64,000 nucleotides of DNA from Hahella sp. CCB-MM4 (GCF_002260525.1 NZ_MRYI01000006.1:186001-250000); one strand, 5' to 3'. Positions 10,403 through 20,877 are shown, counted from the stretch's first letter. Notes: generated by a model from the letters alone, not told the origin. A program made the numbers and translations.

Positions 10403-10756
10403 ATGAATGCAATCAAGATCACCGCGAATGCAATCAAGATCACCGCGAATGCAATCAAGATCACCGTAGTTATTCCAATACTCCTGTTATCTCTTCTTTC
10501 GACCACTTCTTTCGCTGCCGATCCTGCAGCGGGTAAAACAAAATCAGCAACCTGTGCCGGTTGCCACGGAGCCGTAGGTATCAGTGGTAACGACTTGTGG
10601 CCAAATCTGGCCGGGCAAAAGAAAGGTTATCTGGCCAAACAACTTAAAGCGTTTCGCGATGGCACCCGTAGCGATCCCATGATGTCCAGTATGGCCAAAC
10701 CTTTATCGGATGCAGATATCGACGATCTTTCTGCCTATTACAGCGAACTTAAATAA
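10403..10756 (+). CDS. Periplasmic class I cytochrome c (NirM-like position)
   Basis: A 117-residue exported monoheme cytochrome. The heme site is C51-A-G-C54-H55 and a late PMMSSMAKPLSD supplies the methionine ligand region. Sequence features look like a c4/c5/c553-type cytochrome; the gene position before nirS suggests it is the electron donor to cd1 nitrite reductase, the job of NirM. The signal peptide begins with a repeated NAIKITA heptapeptide encoded by a 21-bp tandem repeat, so the n-region is unusually long. GAGGGG precedes the ATG. Confidence 0.85.
   Translation: MNAIKITANAIKITANAIKITVVIPILLLSLLSTTSFAADPAAGKTKSATCAGCHGAVGISGNDLWPNLAGQKKGYLAKQLKAFRDGTRSDPMMSSMAKPLSDADIDDLSAYYSELK
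10406..10465 (+). repeat. 21-bp in-frame tandem repeat in a signal-peptide coding region
   Basis: Two exact 21-bp units (10406-10426, 10427-10447) and an 18-base partial third copy encode N-A-I-K-I-T-A repeats just after the start codon. Copies are identical at the DNA level, which indicates recent slippage or duplication. Each copy contributes one lysine to the n-region of the signal peptide. Confidence 0.95.
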
Positions 10757-10847
10757 GTTCCCGGATTTGAAGTTCCAAGATCAACCGAACATTTACCTGG
10801 ATTCCGGAAGATCCTGCTCGGCTTGGGGGTCTTACCGACAGACATAA

Positions 10848-12605
<1,758 letters not shown>

Positions 12606-12618
12606 ACCAGGAGGCCTG

Positions 12619-12650
12619 CCCGCGTCGTCATCGGTGAGTGCCGACGCGGG
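12619..12650 (+). other. Intercistronic hairpin between nirS and nirC
   Basis: CCCGCGTCG (12619-12627) and CGACGCGGG (12642-12650) form a perfect 9-bp G+C-rich stem. No U-run follows, so it is more likely a 3' stabiliser of the abundant nirS message or an attenuator than a full terminator; nirC starts 36 bp later. Confidence 0.65.
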
Positions 12651-12686
12651 ACATGGCCAAGTTCGATACAAGGAGATTTTCAGGTC

Positions 12687-13037
12687 ATGTTCGGCAGGAA
12701 TAATCAATGGATACCAAATGTGGCTGCCCTCCTGATCAGCATCACAACGACGGTTTGCTTTGCAGACTCAGAGACGCTGGATCATGCCGGACTGACCAAC
12801 ATGGTCAGACAGGATTGCGGTTCCTGCCATGGCTACTACCTGAAAGGAGGTCTTGGACCGCCGTTACGGCCAAGTGAAATCGAACGGCTTGATATCAACG
12901 CGATCCGCGCCATCATCAAGTTCGGTAAACCAGACACCGCAATGCCGCCCTGGAAGGACCTGCTCACTGACGCGGAGATCGCGTGGATCAGCCAAGGGCT
13001 CCTCAATGGAGACTTTATTGATAAGGATCCCCAATGA
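12687..13037 (+). CDS. nirC: Cytochrome c55x, NirC
   Basis: A 116-residue exported monoheme cytochrome c with C44-G-S-C47-H48 and the ligand-region phrase AMPPWKDLL. NirC is an electron donor to NirS or NirN in heme d1 maturation (family knowledge). Its stop overlaps the nirF start by four bases. A start at 12687 is used; the first residues MFGRNNQW precede a hydrophobic signal segment ending in CFA. Confidence 0.9.
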   Translation: MFGRNNQWIPNVAALLISITTTVCFADSETLDHAGLTNMVRQDCGSCHGYYLKGGLGPPLRPSEIERLDINAIRAIIKFGKPDTAMPPWKDLLTDAEIAWISQGLLNGDFIDKDPQ

Positions 13038-14359
13038 CACATTTGAACCGGATATTCAAAACACTGTTGCTGCTTCTGTCAGCGCTGTTGACGACCTCCT
13101 GTATTTCACCTGGAAACCCGGTTTCCACAGGACATGAGAACGAAGTTTCGGATATTTATCGTGGAGGTACCGGTGACCTTGGTCTGATTATTGAGCGCAC
13201 CAGCGGCAGTGTACTCATCGTCAATACTACCCATCCCGAAGTTCTGCAAAGAGTTGAGGGGCTGGGTGATTTATCTCATGCTTCCGTGGTGTATTCCCGA
13301 GATCAGCGTTTTGGATATGTATTCGGCAGAGACGGCGGTCTTACCAAAGTCGATCTGCTACAGGGAAAAATTGCCAAGCGGATAGTTCAGGCCGGCAACA
13401 GTATCGGTGGAGCGATCAGCCAGGACGGTCAATATGTGGCCGTATCCAACTATGATCCCGGCGGTGTGAACATCTTCAGATCAGACACTCTCAATCTGGT
13501 GGCGAATATCCCTTCCACCCTGCTGGCAGACACTTCAGACGAATCAGGTCAATCGGAGCAATCGAACCAATCAGATAAGCAGAAACCTTCTGACCAGCCA
13601 CTTCCCAAACATTCCAAAACCGTCGGCCTTGTGGATGTCCCCAATAACCGTTTTGCCGTCAGTCTGTTCGATAGCAACGAAATCTGGCTCATCACAATGG
13701 AGGACAGCGATCCTCAGCAAGCCGGACTGCAACCTGCCGTTGAGAAGTTCACAGACATTGGCAGACAACCCTATGACGCGCTGATCACACCTGAGGGTCG
13801 ATACTATATTGCCGGTCTGTTCGGCGAAAACGGCATGGCAAAACTCGACCTGTGGCAACCGGAACAGGGCATACAAAGAATCATGCCTTCATACGGCCCC
13901 GGCGAACAACGTCTGCCCGTGTACAAGATGCCCCACCTTGAAGGCTGGACCCAGGCCGGACACTACATTTTTGCTCCGGGTGTAGGGCATCATGAGGTGT
14001 TGGTCATCGATGCTCTCACCTGGGATATCATCCGCCGCATCCCCACCCACAGTCAGCCTGTATTTGTCATGGCACAGCCTGACGCAAGAAGGGTCTGGGT
14101 TAATTTCGCACACCCCGATAACAATGTCCTGCAGGTAATCGATGTGGCCAGCTTGCAGGTAATCAAGACGATCAATGCCGGCAAAGCGGTATTGCACATG
14201 GAGTTTACACCAAGAGGTGAACAGCTTTGGGTGTCCGTGCGAGATGAGAATCGAGTGGATATCTATGATCCCTATCGCATGCAGCCCATCACCAGCCTGG
14301 CGGCTACTGCACCCAGTGGAATCTTTTTTACCTCAAGAGCCAATCGAATAGGACTGTGA
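13034..14359 (+). CDS. nirF: Heme d1 biosynthesis protein NirF
   Basis: A 441-residue periplasmic propeller protein with a lipoprotein-type signal (SALLTTSC, Cys about 24). NirF resembles the d1 domain of NirS and is needed for heme d1 formation, probably in the oxidation or acrylate steps with NirN. Residues about 163-190 are a Ser/Gln/Lys-rich insert (SGQSEQSNQSDKQKPSDQ) that breaks the propeller pattern and reads as a flexible loop. Translation is coupled to nirC (overlap ATGA). Confidence 0.92.
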   Translation: MTHLNRIFKTLLLLLSALLTTSCISPGNPVSTGHENEVSDIYRGGTGDLGLIIERTSGSVLIVNTTHPEVLQRVEGLGDLSHASVVYSRDQRFGYVFGRDGGLTKVDLLQGKIAKRIVQAGNSIGGAISQDGQYVAVSNYDPGGVNIFRSDTLNLVANIPSTLLADTSDESGQSEQSNQSDKQKPSDQPLPKHSKTVGLVDVPNNRFAVSLFDSNEIWLITMEDSDPQQAGLQPAVEKFTDIGRQPYDALITPEGRYYIAGLFGENGMAKLDLWQPEQGIQRIMPSYGPGEQRLPVYKMPHLEGWTQAGHYIFAPGVGHHEVLVIDALTWDIIRRIPTHSQPVFVMAQPDARRVWVNFAHPDNNVLQVIDVASLQVIKTINAGKAVLHMEFTPRGEQLWVSVRDENRVDIYDPYRMQPITSLAATAPSGIFFTSRANRIGL

Positions 14360-14361
14360 CC

Positions 14362-14850
14362 ATGAAGCCAGAAATCAGGAACGATGAACGGCAACCGGCG
14401 TTAAGTACATTGGATAAGGCCGTGCTCAGTCGCTACCAAAAAAACTTCCCACGGACATCCCGACCTTTTCTGACAATCGCCAACGAGTTGGGGTGTAGTG
14501 AACAGGAGGTGTTGAACTGTTTCCAGCGACTCAAACAGGAAGGTGTAATTTCCAGAGTCGGACCTGTTTTCAATCACAAAAAAGCCGGGGCCAGCACTCT
14601 CGCAGCAATCGCTGTTCCTAATGAGCATCTGGAACGAACCGCAGCGCTGATCAACGGATTTCAAGAGGTTAACCATAACTATCAGCGTGAACATGAATTG
14701 AATCTCTGGTTTGTAGTGACCGCCTCAGACCAGGATCACCTGACAACAGTAATTGGCAATATTGAAGCCGCCACAGAAATGAAAGTCTGGTGTTTTCCGA
14801 TGGTCAGGCCCTATCACATTGATCTGGGATTCAGACCAGAATTTGACTAG
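14362..14850 (+). CDS. nirD: Siroheme decarboxylase subunit NirD
   Basis: A 162-residue AsnC/Lrp-like protein with an N-terminal winged-helix fold and a C-terminal ferredoxin-like half. NirD, L, G and H form the siroheme decarboxylase that makes didecarboxysiroheme on the way to heme d1. The ATG at 14362 is preferred because AGGA lies eight bases before it; a GTG at 14356 overlapping the nirF stop is possible. The YQREHELNLWFVV phrase is typical of the NirD/NirG branch. Confidence 0.88.
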   Translation: MKPEIRNDERQPALSTLDKAVLSRYQKNFPRTSRPFLTIANELGCSEQEVLNCFQRLKQEGVISRVGPVFNHKKAGASTLAAIAVPNEHLERTAALINGFQEVNHNYQREHELNLWFVVTASDQDHLTTVIGNIEAATEMKVWCFPMVRPYHIDLGFRPEFD

Positions 14851-14887
14851 AGCCCAGCCATCGGACAAACGATCAGGAGAAATCATC

Positions 14888-15466
14888 ATGCAGACTTCAT
14901 ACATCGAAAATCTGAATCCGACAGCGCCGCTCAATACAGGAGCCATTGATCCTGAAAGCCTCGCCTACCTGCGGGCATTGATACAGGAGGGGCTGCCACT
15001 GGTCGAGCGACCTTACCTTTCTCTGGCACAACAAACCGGGCTGACAGAACAGCAGGTGTTGGACCAGCTTGATGTCTGGCAGACGGAGAAACTGATCCGT
15101 CGTTTCGGCATTGTGATCAACCACCACAAAATCGGCTACACCAGCAATGCCATGGTGGTATGGCAGATTCCTCCGTCAGATGTGGACAAGGTCGGTAAAG
15201 CGATCAGCGCCACCGGTCTGGTGTCGCTCTGCTACCAACGCAGGGCTTGCGGAGACTTTTGGCCCTACAACCTCTATTGCATGCTTCATGGCAAAAACCG
15301 AGAAGAGGTTCTGCAGCGCCTTCAACAACTCAAGCAGCAATGTGGACTCAGCGATATCCCCAGCCGGATATTGTTCAGCCTGAAACAGTTCAAACAATGT
15401 GGCGGCAAATACACCTTCGCCCAAATCGATCGTGAGAAGGAGGCGACATGCACACTGCACAGCTAG
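14888..15466 (+). CDS. nirL: Siroheme decarboxylase subunit NirL
   Basis: A 192-residue AsnC-like protein of the NirL/NirH branch, recognised by GLPLVERPYLSLA, RRFGIVINHHKIGY and a cysteine-bearing CYQRRACGDFWPYNLY. It pairs with NirD in siroheme decarboxylation. AGGAGA at 14875-14880 fixes the ATG at 14888; the frame is open further upstream through the nirD end but lacks a ribosome site. The C-terminus overlaps nirG by 19 bases. Confidence 0.88.
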   Translation: MQTSYIENLNPTAPLNTGAIDPESLAYLRALIQEGLPLVERPYLSLAQQTGLTEQQVLDQLDVWQTEKLIRRFGIVINHHKIGYTSNAMVVWQIPPSDVDKVGKAISATGLVSLCYQRRACGDFWPYNLYCMLHGKNREEVLQRLQQLKQQCGLSDIPSRILFSLKQFKQCGGKYTFAQIDREKEATCTLHS

Positions 15467-15963
15467 AAGAGGAATCCGTAAAGCCGGGAGTGGTCAGAAG
15501 CACACAACCGGAATATGAACTGGAAGAATTGGATCGCACTCTCATCAACACACTTCAGTATGGATTGCCGATCTGCGATGAACCTTTCGCCCGGATAGCC
15601 CGGGCATTGGGCACCAGCGAAGGCGTCGTACTGGATCGACTGAAAGACTTGCTCAATCACGGCTACTTAACTCGGTTCGGGCCATTGTTTCACGCCGAAC
15701 AACTGGGAGGGGCATTAACCCTTGCAGCCATGCGGGTTCCTGCAGACGAAGTCAGCCGTATTGCAGAAATGGTCAATCGTCACCCGGAGGTTGCGCATAA
15801 CTATGAGCGTGACCATGACTTTAACATTTGGTTTGTCATTGCCACCGAACAAGAGTTCCAGATTCAAGAGGTCATCGAATCAATTGAATCTGAAACCGGT
15901 TACCCCGTTTACAACCTACCCAAGCAGAGGGAATTCTATGTTGGCCTCCACTTTAAAGCCTGA
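15448..15963 (+). CDS. nirG: Siroheme decarboxylase subunit NirG
   Basis: A 171-residue AsnC-like protein close to NirD, with NYERDHDFNIWFVIA near residue 110. A perfect AAGGAGG precedes its ATG inside the end of nirL, so the two are translationally coupled. It acts with NirH, L and D in heme d1 synthesis. It overlaps nirH by 26 bases. Confidence 0.88.
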   Translation: MHTAQLEEESVKPGVVRSTQPEYELEELDRTLINTLQYGLPICDEPFARIARALGTSEGVVLDRLKDLLNHGYLTRFGPLFHAEQLGGALTLAAMRVPADEVSRIAEMVNRHPEVAHNYERDHDFNIWFVIATEQEFQIQEVIESIESETGYPVYNLPKQREFYVGLHFKA

Positions 15964-16504
15964 CCTCGAGCAGGTACCAGGACGGGATACGCCCGTTGAA
16001 TTGGTTGACGAAAATACCGGTACGCTGTCGCAACTGGACCGGCAACTCATTCTTCTCACCCAGGAAGGACTACCGCTGGTTTCACGACCCTTTGAAGCGC
16101 TGGCCAAACAGCTGGGAACCTCCGCAGACGAAGTGAAGGCCCGATTTGAACGCATGCTTGCGTCCGGATGTATTCGCAGAATCGGAGCGGTCCCAAATCA
16201 TTACAAGCTGGGCTACAAGGCAAATGCCATGACCGTCTGGGATGTGGAAGACAGCCAGGTGCACAAGCTTGGCCAGAAACTAGGCACCCTCCCCTACGTC
16301 AGCCACTGTTATCTGCGCCCCAGGCAGTTACCTGAATGGCGCTATAACCTGTTCGCCATGGTACATGGAAAGCAAAAATCCGAACTGAATGCCTGCTTCC
16401 GCGAAATGACCGAAATCCTCGGCGACGCCTGCAGAGCCCATGACGTTTTGTTTAGTACACGAATTCTGAAAAAGACCGGCTTACGATTCAGAGGTGACCG
16501 GTAA
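15938..16504 (+). CDS. nirH: Siroheme decarboxylase subunit NirH
   Basis: A 188-residue AsnC-like protein close to NirL: GLPLVSRPFEALAKQLG, RRIGAVPNHYKLGY and RQLPEWRYNLFAMVHGK. The long open frame runs back to 15722 but its first 70 residues are only the nirG sequence in another frame. The ATG at 15938, preceded by AGAGGGA, gives the standard N-terminus. It overlaps nirG by 26 bases and shares one base with the nirJ start. Confidence 0.87.
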   Translation: MLASTLKPDLEQVPGRDTPVELVDENTGTLSQLDRQLILLTQEGLPLVSRPFEALAKQLGTSADEVKARFERMLASGCIRRIGAVPNHYKLGYKANAMTVWDVEDSQVHKLGQKLGTLPYVSHCYLRPRQLPEWRYNLFAMVHGKQKSELNACFREMTEILGDACRAHDVLFSTRILKKTGLRFRGDR

Positions 16505-17661
16505 TGTTCAGAATCACACAATATATGAGGTCCCTGACCCACAACGAGCCTTTTGTCCCCCGCGGCAAACCTTCTGCCCCGGTTGTCATCTGGAACCTGA
16601 TCCGGCGCTGCAACCTGACCTGCCGCCATTGTTATTCCATCTCGGCAGACATCGACTTTCCCGGAGAATTAAGTACTGACCAGATCTACAACACCCTGGA
16701 TGATCTCAGGGAAATGCGGGTTCCGGCAGTCATATTGTCCGGAGGAGAACCATTACTGCGCAAGGATATATTCCTGATCGGCGCCTATGCGAAAAGTCTG
16801 GGACTTTACGTGGGGCTCTCCAGCAACGGCACATTGATGGACAAGAACATCGCAGACCAGATAGCCCGCACCGGATTTGACTATGTCGGTGTCAGTATCG
16901 ACGGCCTGGAAAGCACACATGATGAATTCCGCCAGAAACAGGGATGTTTCAAGTCCGCCCTTGAAGGCATCGAACGGTGTAAGGAAGCCGGAGTCAAAGT
17001 GGGCTTGCGCTTTACGCTTACGGAAAACAATGCTGAACAACTACCGGCCATTCTCGACCTGATGCACGAACGTGACATTGATAAGTTCTATCTCTCTCAT
17101 CTTAACTATGCCGGAAGGGGTCTGCGAAACCGCAAACGAGATGCCTTTCATCAAACGACACGAGAGGCCATGGAACGACTATTCGATCGTGCACACGAGG
17201 ATCTTTTAAGTGGTAGGAATACCGAGTACGTCACCGGCAATAACGATGCTGACGGCCCCTGCCTGCTGGCCTGGGCTGCACGCCGTTACCCCGACCGGAT
17301 GTCGGAGTTGAAATCCCGTCTTGAGCATTGGGGCGGTAATGCCTCTGGAATCGGAATAGCCAATATCGACAATACCGGCGAAGTCCACCCCGATACCTTC
17401 TGGTGGAATCACCATCTGGGAAATGTCAAAGAACGCCCCTTCTCTGACATCTGGCGCAATACCCAGGACCCTTTCATGCTGGGCCTACGGAGTCAGCCTC
17501 GCCCTCTACAAGGGCGCTGCCAGTCCTGCGCCGCCAGACAGATATGTAACGGTAACACCCGTGTCAGGGGATATACCCAAAGCGGCGGTGACTTCTGGGC
17601 GGAAGATCCTGGTTGTTATCTTACCGATGAGGAAATCAATCTTCCTCAGAAGATCCATTAG
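16504..17661 (+). CDS. nirJ: Heme d1 biosynthesis radical SAM protein NirJ
   Basis: A 385-residue radical SAM enzyme that replaces the propionates of didecarboxysiroheme by oxo groups. The CxxxCxxC cluster site is C36-C40-C43 (CNLTCRHC), followed by the GGEP motif near residue 80. The C-terminal SPASM-like extension holds an extra cysteine cluster (CQSCAARQIC...GCY). ATG and the nirH stop share a base (TAATG). In Pseudomonas nirE follows here; in this window nirN follows after 16 bp. Confidence 0.94.
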   Translation: MFRITQYMRSLTHNEPFVPRGKPSAPVVIWNLIRRCNLTCRHCYSISADIDFPGELSTDQIYNTLDDLREMRVPAVILSGGEPLLRKDIFLIGAYAKSLGLYVGLSSNGTLMDKNIADQIARTGFDYVGVSIDGLESTHDEFRQKQGCFKSALEGIERCKEAGVKVGLRFTLTENNAEQLPAILDLMHERDIDKFYLSHLNYAGRGLRNRKRDAFHQTTREAMERLFDRAHEDLLSGRNTEYVTGNNDADGPCLLAWAARRYPDRMSELKSRLEHWGGNASGIGIANIDNTGEVHPDTFWWNHHLGNVKERPFSDIWRNTQDPFMLGLRSQPRPLQGRCQSCAARQICNGNTRVRGYTQSGGDFWAEDPGCYLTDEEINLPQKIH

Positions 17662-17677
17662 TGACAAGGAACACTCT

Positions 17678-19204
17678 ATGAAGCGGTCTGTCCACATGAA
17701 ACTATCGGCTCTGATACTTGGCTACGGCCTCTCTTTTTCGGTGTTAGCTGATGACAGTTTATCCATGGCGGCCAAAACCAGGGCCAGTACCGATACAGAA
17801 ACGCTTTACCAAAATCATTGTGCCTCCTGCCATCACCCACAAAGGCTGGGAGGGATAGGCCCGGCGCTATTGCCGGAAAATTTGGGGCGCCTCAAACCGA
17901 AGCTGGCGATTGATGTCATTCTGCATGGTCGGCCGGCAACCCAAATGCCCGCATTTGACGGAACACTGTCACCAAGTGACGCAGAGCATCTGGCGAGTTA
18001 TATATTTTCCCCGTCAGCTCAACCTGTGGAATGGAATGATGATGCAATACGGAACTCTCGTCAGGTGTACTTCCCTGCATCTTCCCTGGGAAACAAACCG
18101 GTCTTCTCTGCGGATCTGATGAATCTCTTTATCGTGGTGGAAAGTGGTGATCATCACGCCACCCTATTGGACGGAGATACCTTCAAGCCCATACACCGTT
18201 TCAAAACCCGCTACGCGTTACACGGCGGCCCCAAATTTTCACCCGATGGCCGCTATGTGTATTTTGCATCCCGCGATGGATGGATCAGCCAGTTTGACAT
18301 CTATAATCTTAAAACAGTGGCGGAGATCCGGGCAGGCATCAACACCCGCAATCTGGCCTTATCGGCTGACGGACGCTGGGTCATGGTGGCCAACTATCTT
18401 CCCCACACCCTCACCCTTCTCGATGCGGACCGCCTGAGCTTGGTCGGAACCATCCCGGTACGCAGCGCCGATGAAAGCTCCAGGGTCAGCGCCGTATATA
18501 CTGCACCGCAAAGGAACAGCTTTATCGCGGCACTCAAGGACATCAAAGAAGTCTGGGAAATCTCCTATGCACAACCAGACTTTCCCATTCGAAAGATTGC
18601 GACAGAAGACTACCTGGATGATTTCTTCTTTGATCAGGAATACCAACACCTGATCGGAGCATCCCGTAACGGCGATAGTGGTCAGGTAATAGACCTGGAT
18701 TCGGGAAAACCGGTCGCCAAACTGGACCTTCCAGGTATGCCCCACTTGGGGTCAGGCATCAGCTGGAACAGCCAACAGGGTCCCCTGCTGCTTATTCCCC
18801 ATTTGAAAGAAGGGGCACTGTCAGTCATCAATATGAACGACTGGAGTCAGGTGAAGACGATTCCCACTTTGGGTCCGGGATTCTTTGCCAGAAGTCACGA
18901 AGGTTCACCCTATGCCTGGGTAGACGTATTCTTCGGCCCGAATAAAGACAAGCTCCATGTGATTGATAAAAATACCCTGGAAATAGCGGCAACCATCACT
19001 CCGGAACCGGGCAAAACTGCGGCTCACGTGGAATTCACCAAGGACGGTCGTTATGCTTTAGTCAGTCTGTGGGAAATGGATGGAGCATTGATCGTTTACG
19101 ATGCTAAAACCTTAAAGGAAGTCACACGTCTTCCCATGTCCAAGCCCTCGGGTAAATATAATGTTTTCAATAAAACGCATTATGTGAGCGGCACCAGTCA
19201 TTAA
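17678..19204 (+). CDS. nirN: Dihydro-heme d1 dehydrogenase NirN
   Basis: A 508-residue periplasmic NirS paralogue that introduces the acrylate double bond in the last step of heme d1 synthesis. A signal peptide ends about residue 24, the c-heme site is C48-A-S-C51-H52, and a d1-type propeller ending SGKYNVFNKTHYVSG follows. The frame is open back to 17423, but that part overlaps nirJ; AAGGA at 17666-17670 sets the ATG at 17678. It is the last gene of the operon; no intrinsic terminator was seen after it. Confidence 0.93.
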   Translation: MKRSVHMKLSALILGYGLSFSVLADDSLSMAAKTRASTDTETLYQNHCASCHHPQRLGGIGPALLPENLGRLKPKLAIDVILHGRPATQMPAFDGTLSPSDAEHLASYIFSPSAQPVEWNDDAIRNSRQVYFPASSLGNKPVFSADLMNLFIVVESGDHHATLLDGDTFKPIHRFKTRYALHGGPKFSPDGRYVYFASRDGWISQFDIYNLKTVAEIRAGINTRNLALSADGRWVMVANYLPHTLTLLDADRLSLVGTIPVRSADESSRVSAVYTAPQRNSFIAALKDIKEVWEISYAQPDFPIRKIATEDYLDDFFFDQEYQHLIGASRNGDSGQVIDLDSGKPVAKLDLPGMPHLGSGISWNSQQGPLLLIPHLKEGALSVINMNDWSQVKTIPTLGPGFFARSHEGSPYAWVDVFFGPNKDKLHVIDKNTLEIAATITPEPGKTAAHVEFTKDGRYALVSLWEMDGALIVYDAKTLKEVTRLPMSKPSGKYNVFNKTHYVSGTSH

Positions 19205-19248
19205 GCCGCTAACAGAAACTAGTTGTGGAAGTATAGGATGAAGTTGAA

Positions 19249-19467
19249 CTAATTCGGCTCACTAAACAGTTCACTAACACTGATACGCAGAGCCTTGGCC
19301 ATGGTTGCCACTTCATAGTCCGTCACCCGACGGACCCTTGCTTCAATTTTAGCAAGCGTCCCCCGACTCAAATTCCAACCCTCAATTTTGCATCGTGTTG
19401 CCAGTTGGTCTTGCGTAAGTTGTTGAATTTCCCTAAAACGTTTTACATTCGCGCCGATCAAATTCAT
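19249..19467 (-). CDS. XRE-family HTH regulator, small
   Basis: A 72-residue protein that is little more than a Cro/C1-type helix-turn-helix: NVKRFREIQQLTQDQLA, then LSRGTLAKIEARVRRVTDYEVATMAKAL. DNA binding is expected; target and ligand are unknown. It converges on nirN, with 44 bp between the two stops. Confidence 0.8.
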   Translation of the reverse strand: MNLIGANVKRFREIQQLTQDQLATRCKIEGWNLSRGTLAKIEARVRRVTDYEVATMAKALRISVSELFSEPN

Positions 19468-19642
19468 TTCTTTTGCACTCCAGTCCCAGAGCTTGATTCC
19501 TTGAAATCAATCTGACATCATTGCTCCAAAACCGGAGCATAACAAAATAAACCGTAACAAAATATCGGGGGAAACGGATTATTTTGGTGCACCATAAGCA
19601 ATTGGAAGTGCAGTAATCTCCTATGGAAAGGACCACCAGTAA

Positions 19643-20023
19643 ATGACTAATACAAAAATAGCCAGCCTAGAATCTTTTCTTACTGAGATGCGAACTTTCC
19701 TGAAGCATGCCTCTCATCTTTCCCCATGTTTTATCCGTTTCATCAAGGAAGAATCACTGACCATGGAAGATGCCCGTCAGGAATGGACCCGACTACCGGA
19801 GTCGCTGAATCTCTCCCAACGTGAGAAGCTATTTACCCAGGCAATTGAACATCTTCAAACGTCCACCTGGAAAAAAGCAAAGGGTAGGTTTAACGATACC
19901 GAACTCGATGTCCTGGCAAAGTGGATGAAGCTGGAAACTCAGGCCTTATCTATCGTTGTAGATAGAGTGGAGTGTAAAACGACCAAACTTCCCACCACAC
20001 CGGCCAGTCTCAGAACACAATAA
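19643..20023 (+). CDS. Hypothetical 126-residue protein
   Basis: No family recognised. The protein is soluble, helical and moderately basic, with a Trp-containing LQTSTWKKAKGRF segment, and no signal peptide. An AAGGA lies about ten bases before the ATG. It diverges from the XRE regulator, which could control it; the 175-bp gap between them is A+T rich. This is a context guess. Confidence 0.5.
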   Translation: MTNTKIASLESFLTEMRTFLKHASHLSPCFIRFIKEESLTMEDARQEWTRLPESLNLSQREKLFTQAIEHLQTSTWKKAKGRFNDTELDVLAKWMKLETQALSIVVDRVECKTTKLPTTPASLRTQ

Positions 20024-20055
20024 AAGTAGTATTTCCACCAGGAACAGGCCTCAAG

Positions 20056-20400
20056 CTATGCGTCTTTCGGCTCTATTCTGAAGGCAAAAAACGGCAACCC
20101 CAGAAGCGCCATAACAAACAGCCCGACCAGGACAATCTGGTTACTTTCAGAAAGGTGAAACGCTCCGCCAATAAAGCCGGCGAGTATTCCCAGGAGCAGC
20201 CCTGCCAATGACAGCCCCCCGATTATCCGGGCTACTATGATGGCGACAGAATCCAGAGCTTTAATAAACACGGAGGCAATCATCAGAATACTGGCGATAA
20301 TCAGTGCCACCGGCCACATTCCTACTCCGAATATATGAATCCCATATAAACACAGGGCGGTTGTGACCAGTGCCAGCAAAAGCTTCAGAGCCGTTTTCAG
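20056..20400 (-). CDS. Small multi-pass membrane protein, possible CTG start
   Basis: About 114 residues with four predicted membrane helices (VTTALCLYGIHIF, VALIIASILMIASVF, AGLLLGILAGFIGGA, IVLVGLFVMALLGLPFF). No ATG or GTG lies at the N-terminus. A perfect GGAGG at 20408-20412 is seven bases from a CTG at 20400, giving the plausible start M-K-T-A-L-K-L-L-L; a TTG at 20379 has no ribosome site. It lies downstream of the DUF805 gene on the same strand. Function unknown. Confidence 0.5.
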   Translation of the reverse strand: MKTALKLLLALVTTALCLYGIHIFGVGMWPVALIIASILMIASVFIKALDSVAIIVARIIGGLSLAGLLLGILAGFIGGAFHLSESNQIVLVGLFVMALLGLPFFAFRIEPKDA

Positions 20401-20466
20401 ATCGTTGCCTCCGGTATCACTTAACAGAACCTGATTTGTTCTGTCCCAAACGCTATGTCAGGACAA

Positions 20467-20877
20467 TCAGGCACTTGGCATCCCGTAGTCATTCATTCCT
20501 TGATCACCTGCCAGCAGGCCATTTTCTATGAATACCCATATAGCCCCGATCAACGGAATAATTCCAATTAAAACCCACCAACCGGACTTATTGCGATCAT
20601 GCCAGCGCTTGACCTGAACCGCCAGAGATATCCAGATAAATGGGATGTAAAAAACAAAGGCAATCGCAGCGACCACATTGCTATCTTTCCCGAGCACTGT
20701 CGCCAGCCCCCCGATTATGGCCCAAAAGGCAATCATCCCGAGGATGGCTAGCCAGTATACCTTCCTGCCTACCCGGCCACTAAAAGAAAACAGAACCTGC
20801 TTCAATGTCAGTGTGTCGTATCCTCCCCTATCTTCGCTAAGCGCAGCATTTGGGGTTTTATAAACATTGCTATCCAT
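20467..20877 (-). CDS. DUF805 inner-membrane protein
   Basis: A 136-residue protein with four membrane helices and the DUF805 signatures FSFSGRVGRKVYW, QVKRWHDRNKSGWW and the C-terminal GDQGMNDYG. Members are of unknown function and widespread. The hydrophilic N-terminal 25 residues are usual for the family. The upstream gap 20878-21095 is A+T rich and holds no gene that I can support. Confidence 0.85.
   Translation of the reverse strand: MDSNVYKTPNAALSEDRGGYDTLTLKQVLFSFSGRVGRKVYWLAILGMIAFWAIIGGLATVLGKDSNVVAAIAFVFYIPFIWISLAVQVKRWHDRNKSGWWVLIGIIPLIGAIWVFIENGLLAGDQGMNDYGMPSA

Noticed and set aside
15722-15937. Long N-terminal extension of nirH
   Set aside because: These codons overlap nirG in another frame and do not look like the AsnC-like family; the ATG at 15938 has its own ribosome site.
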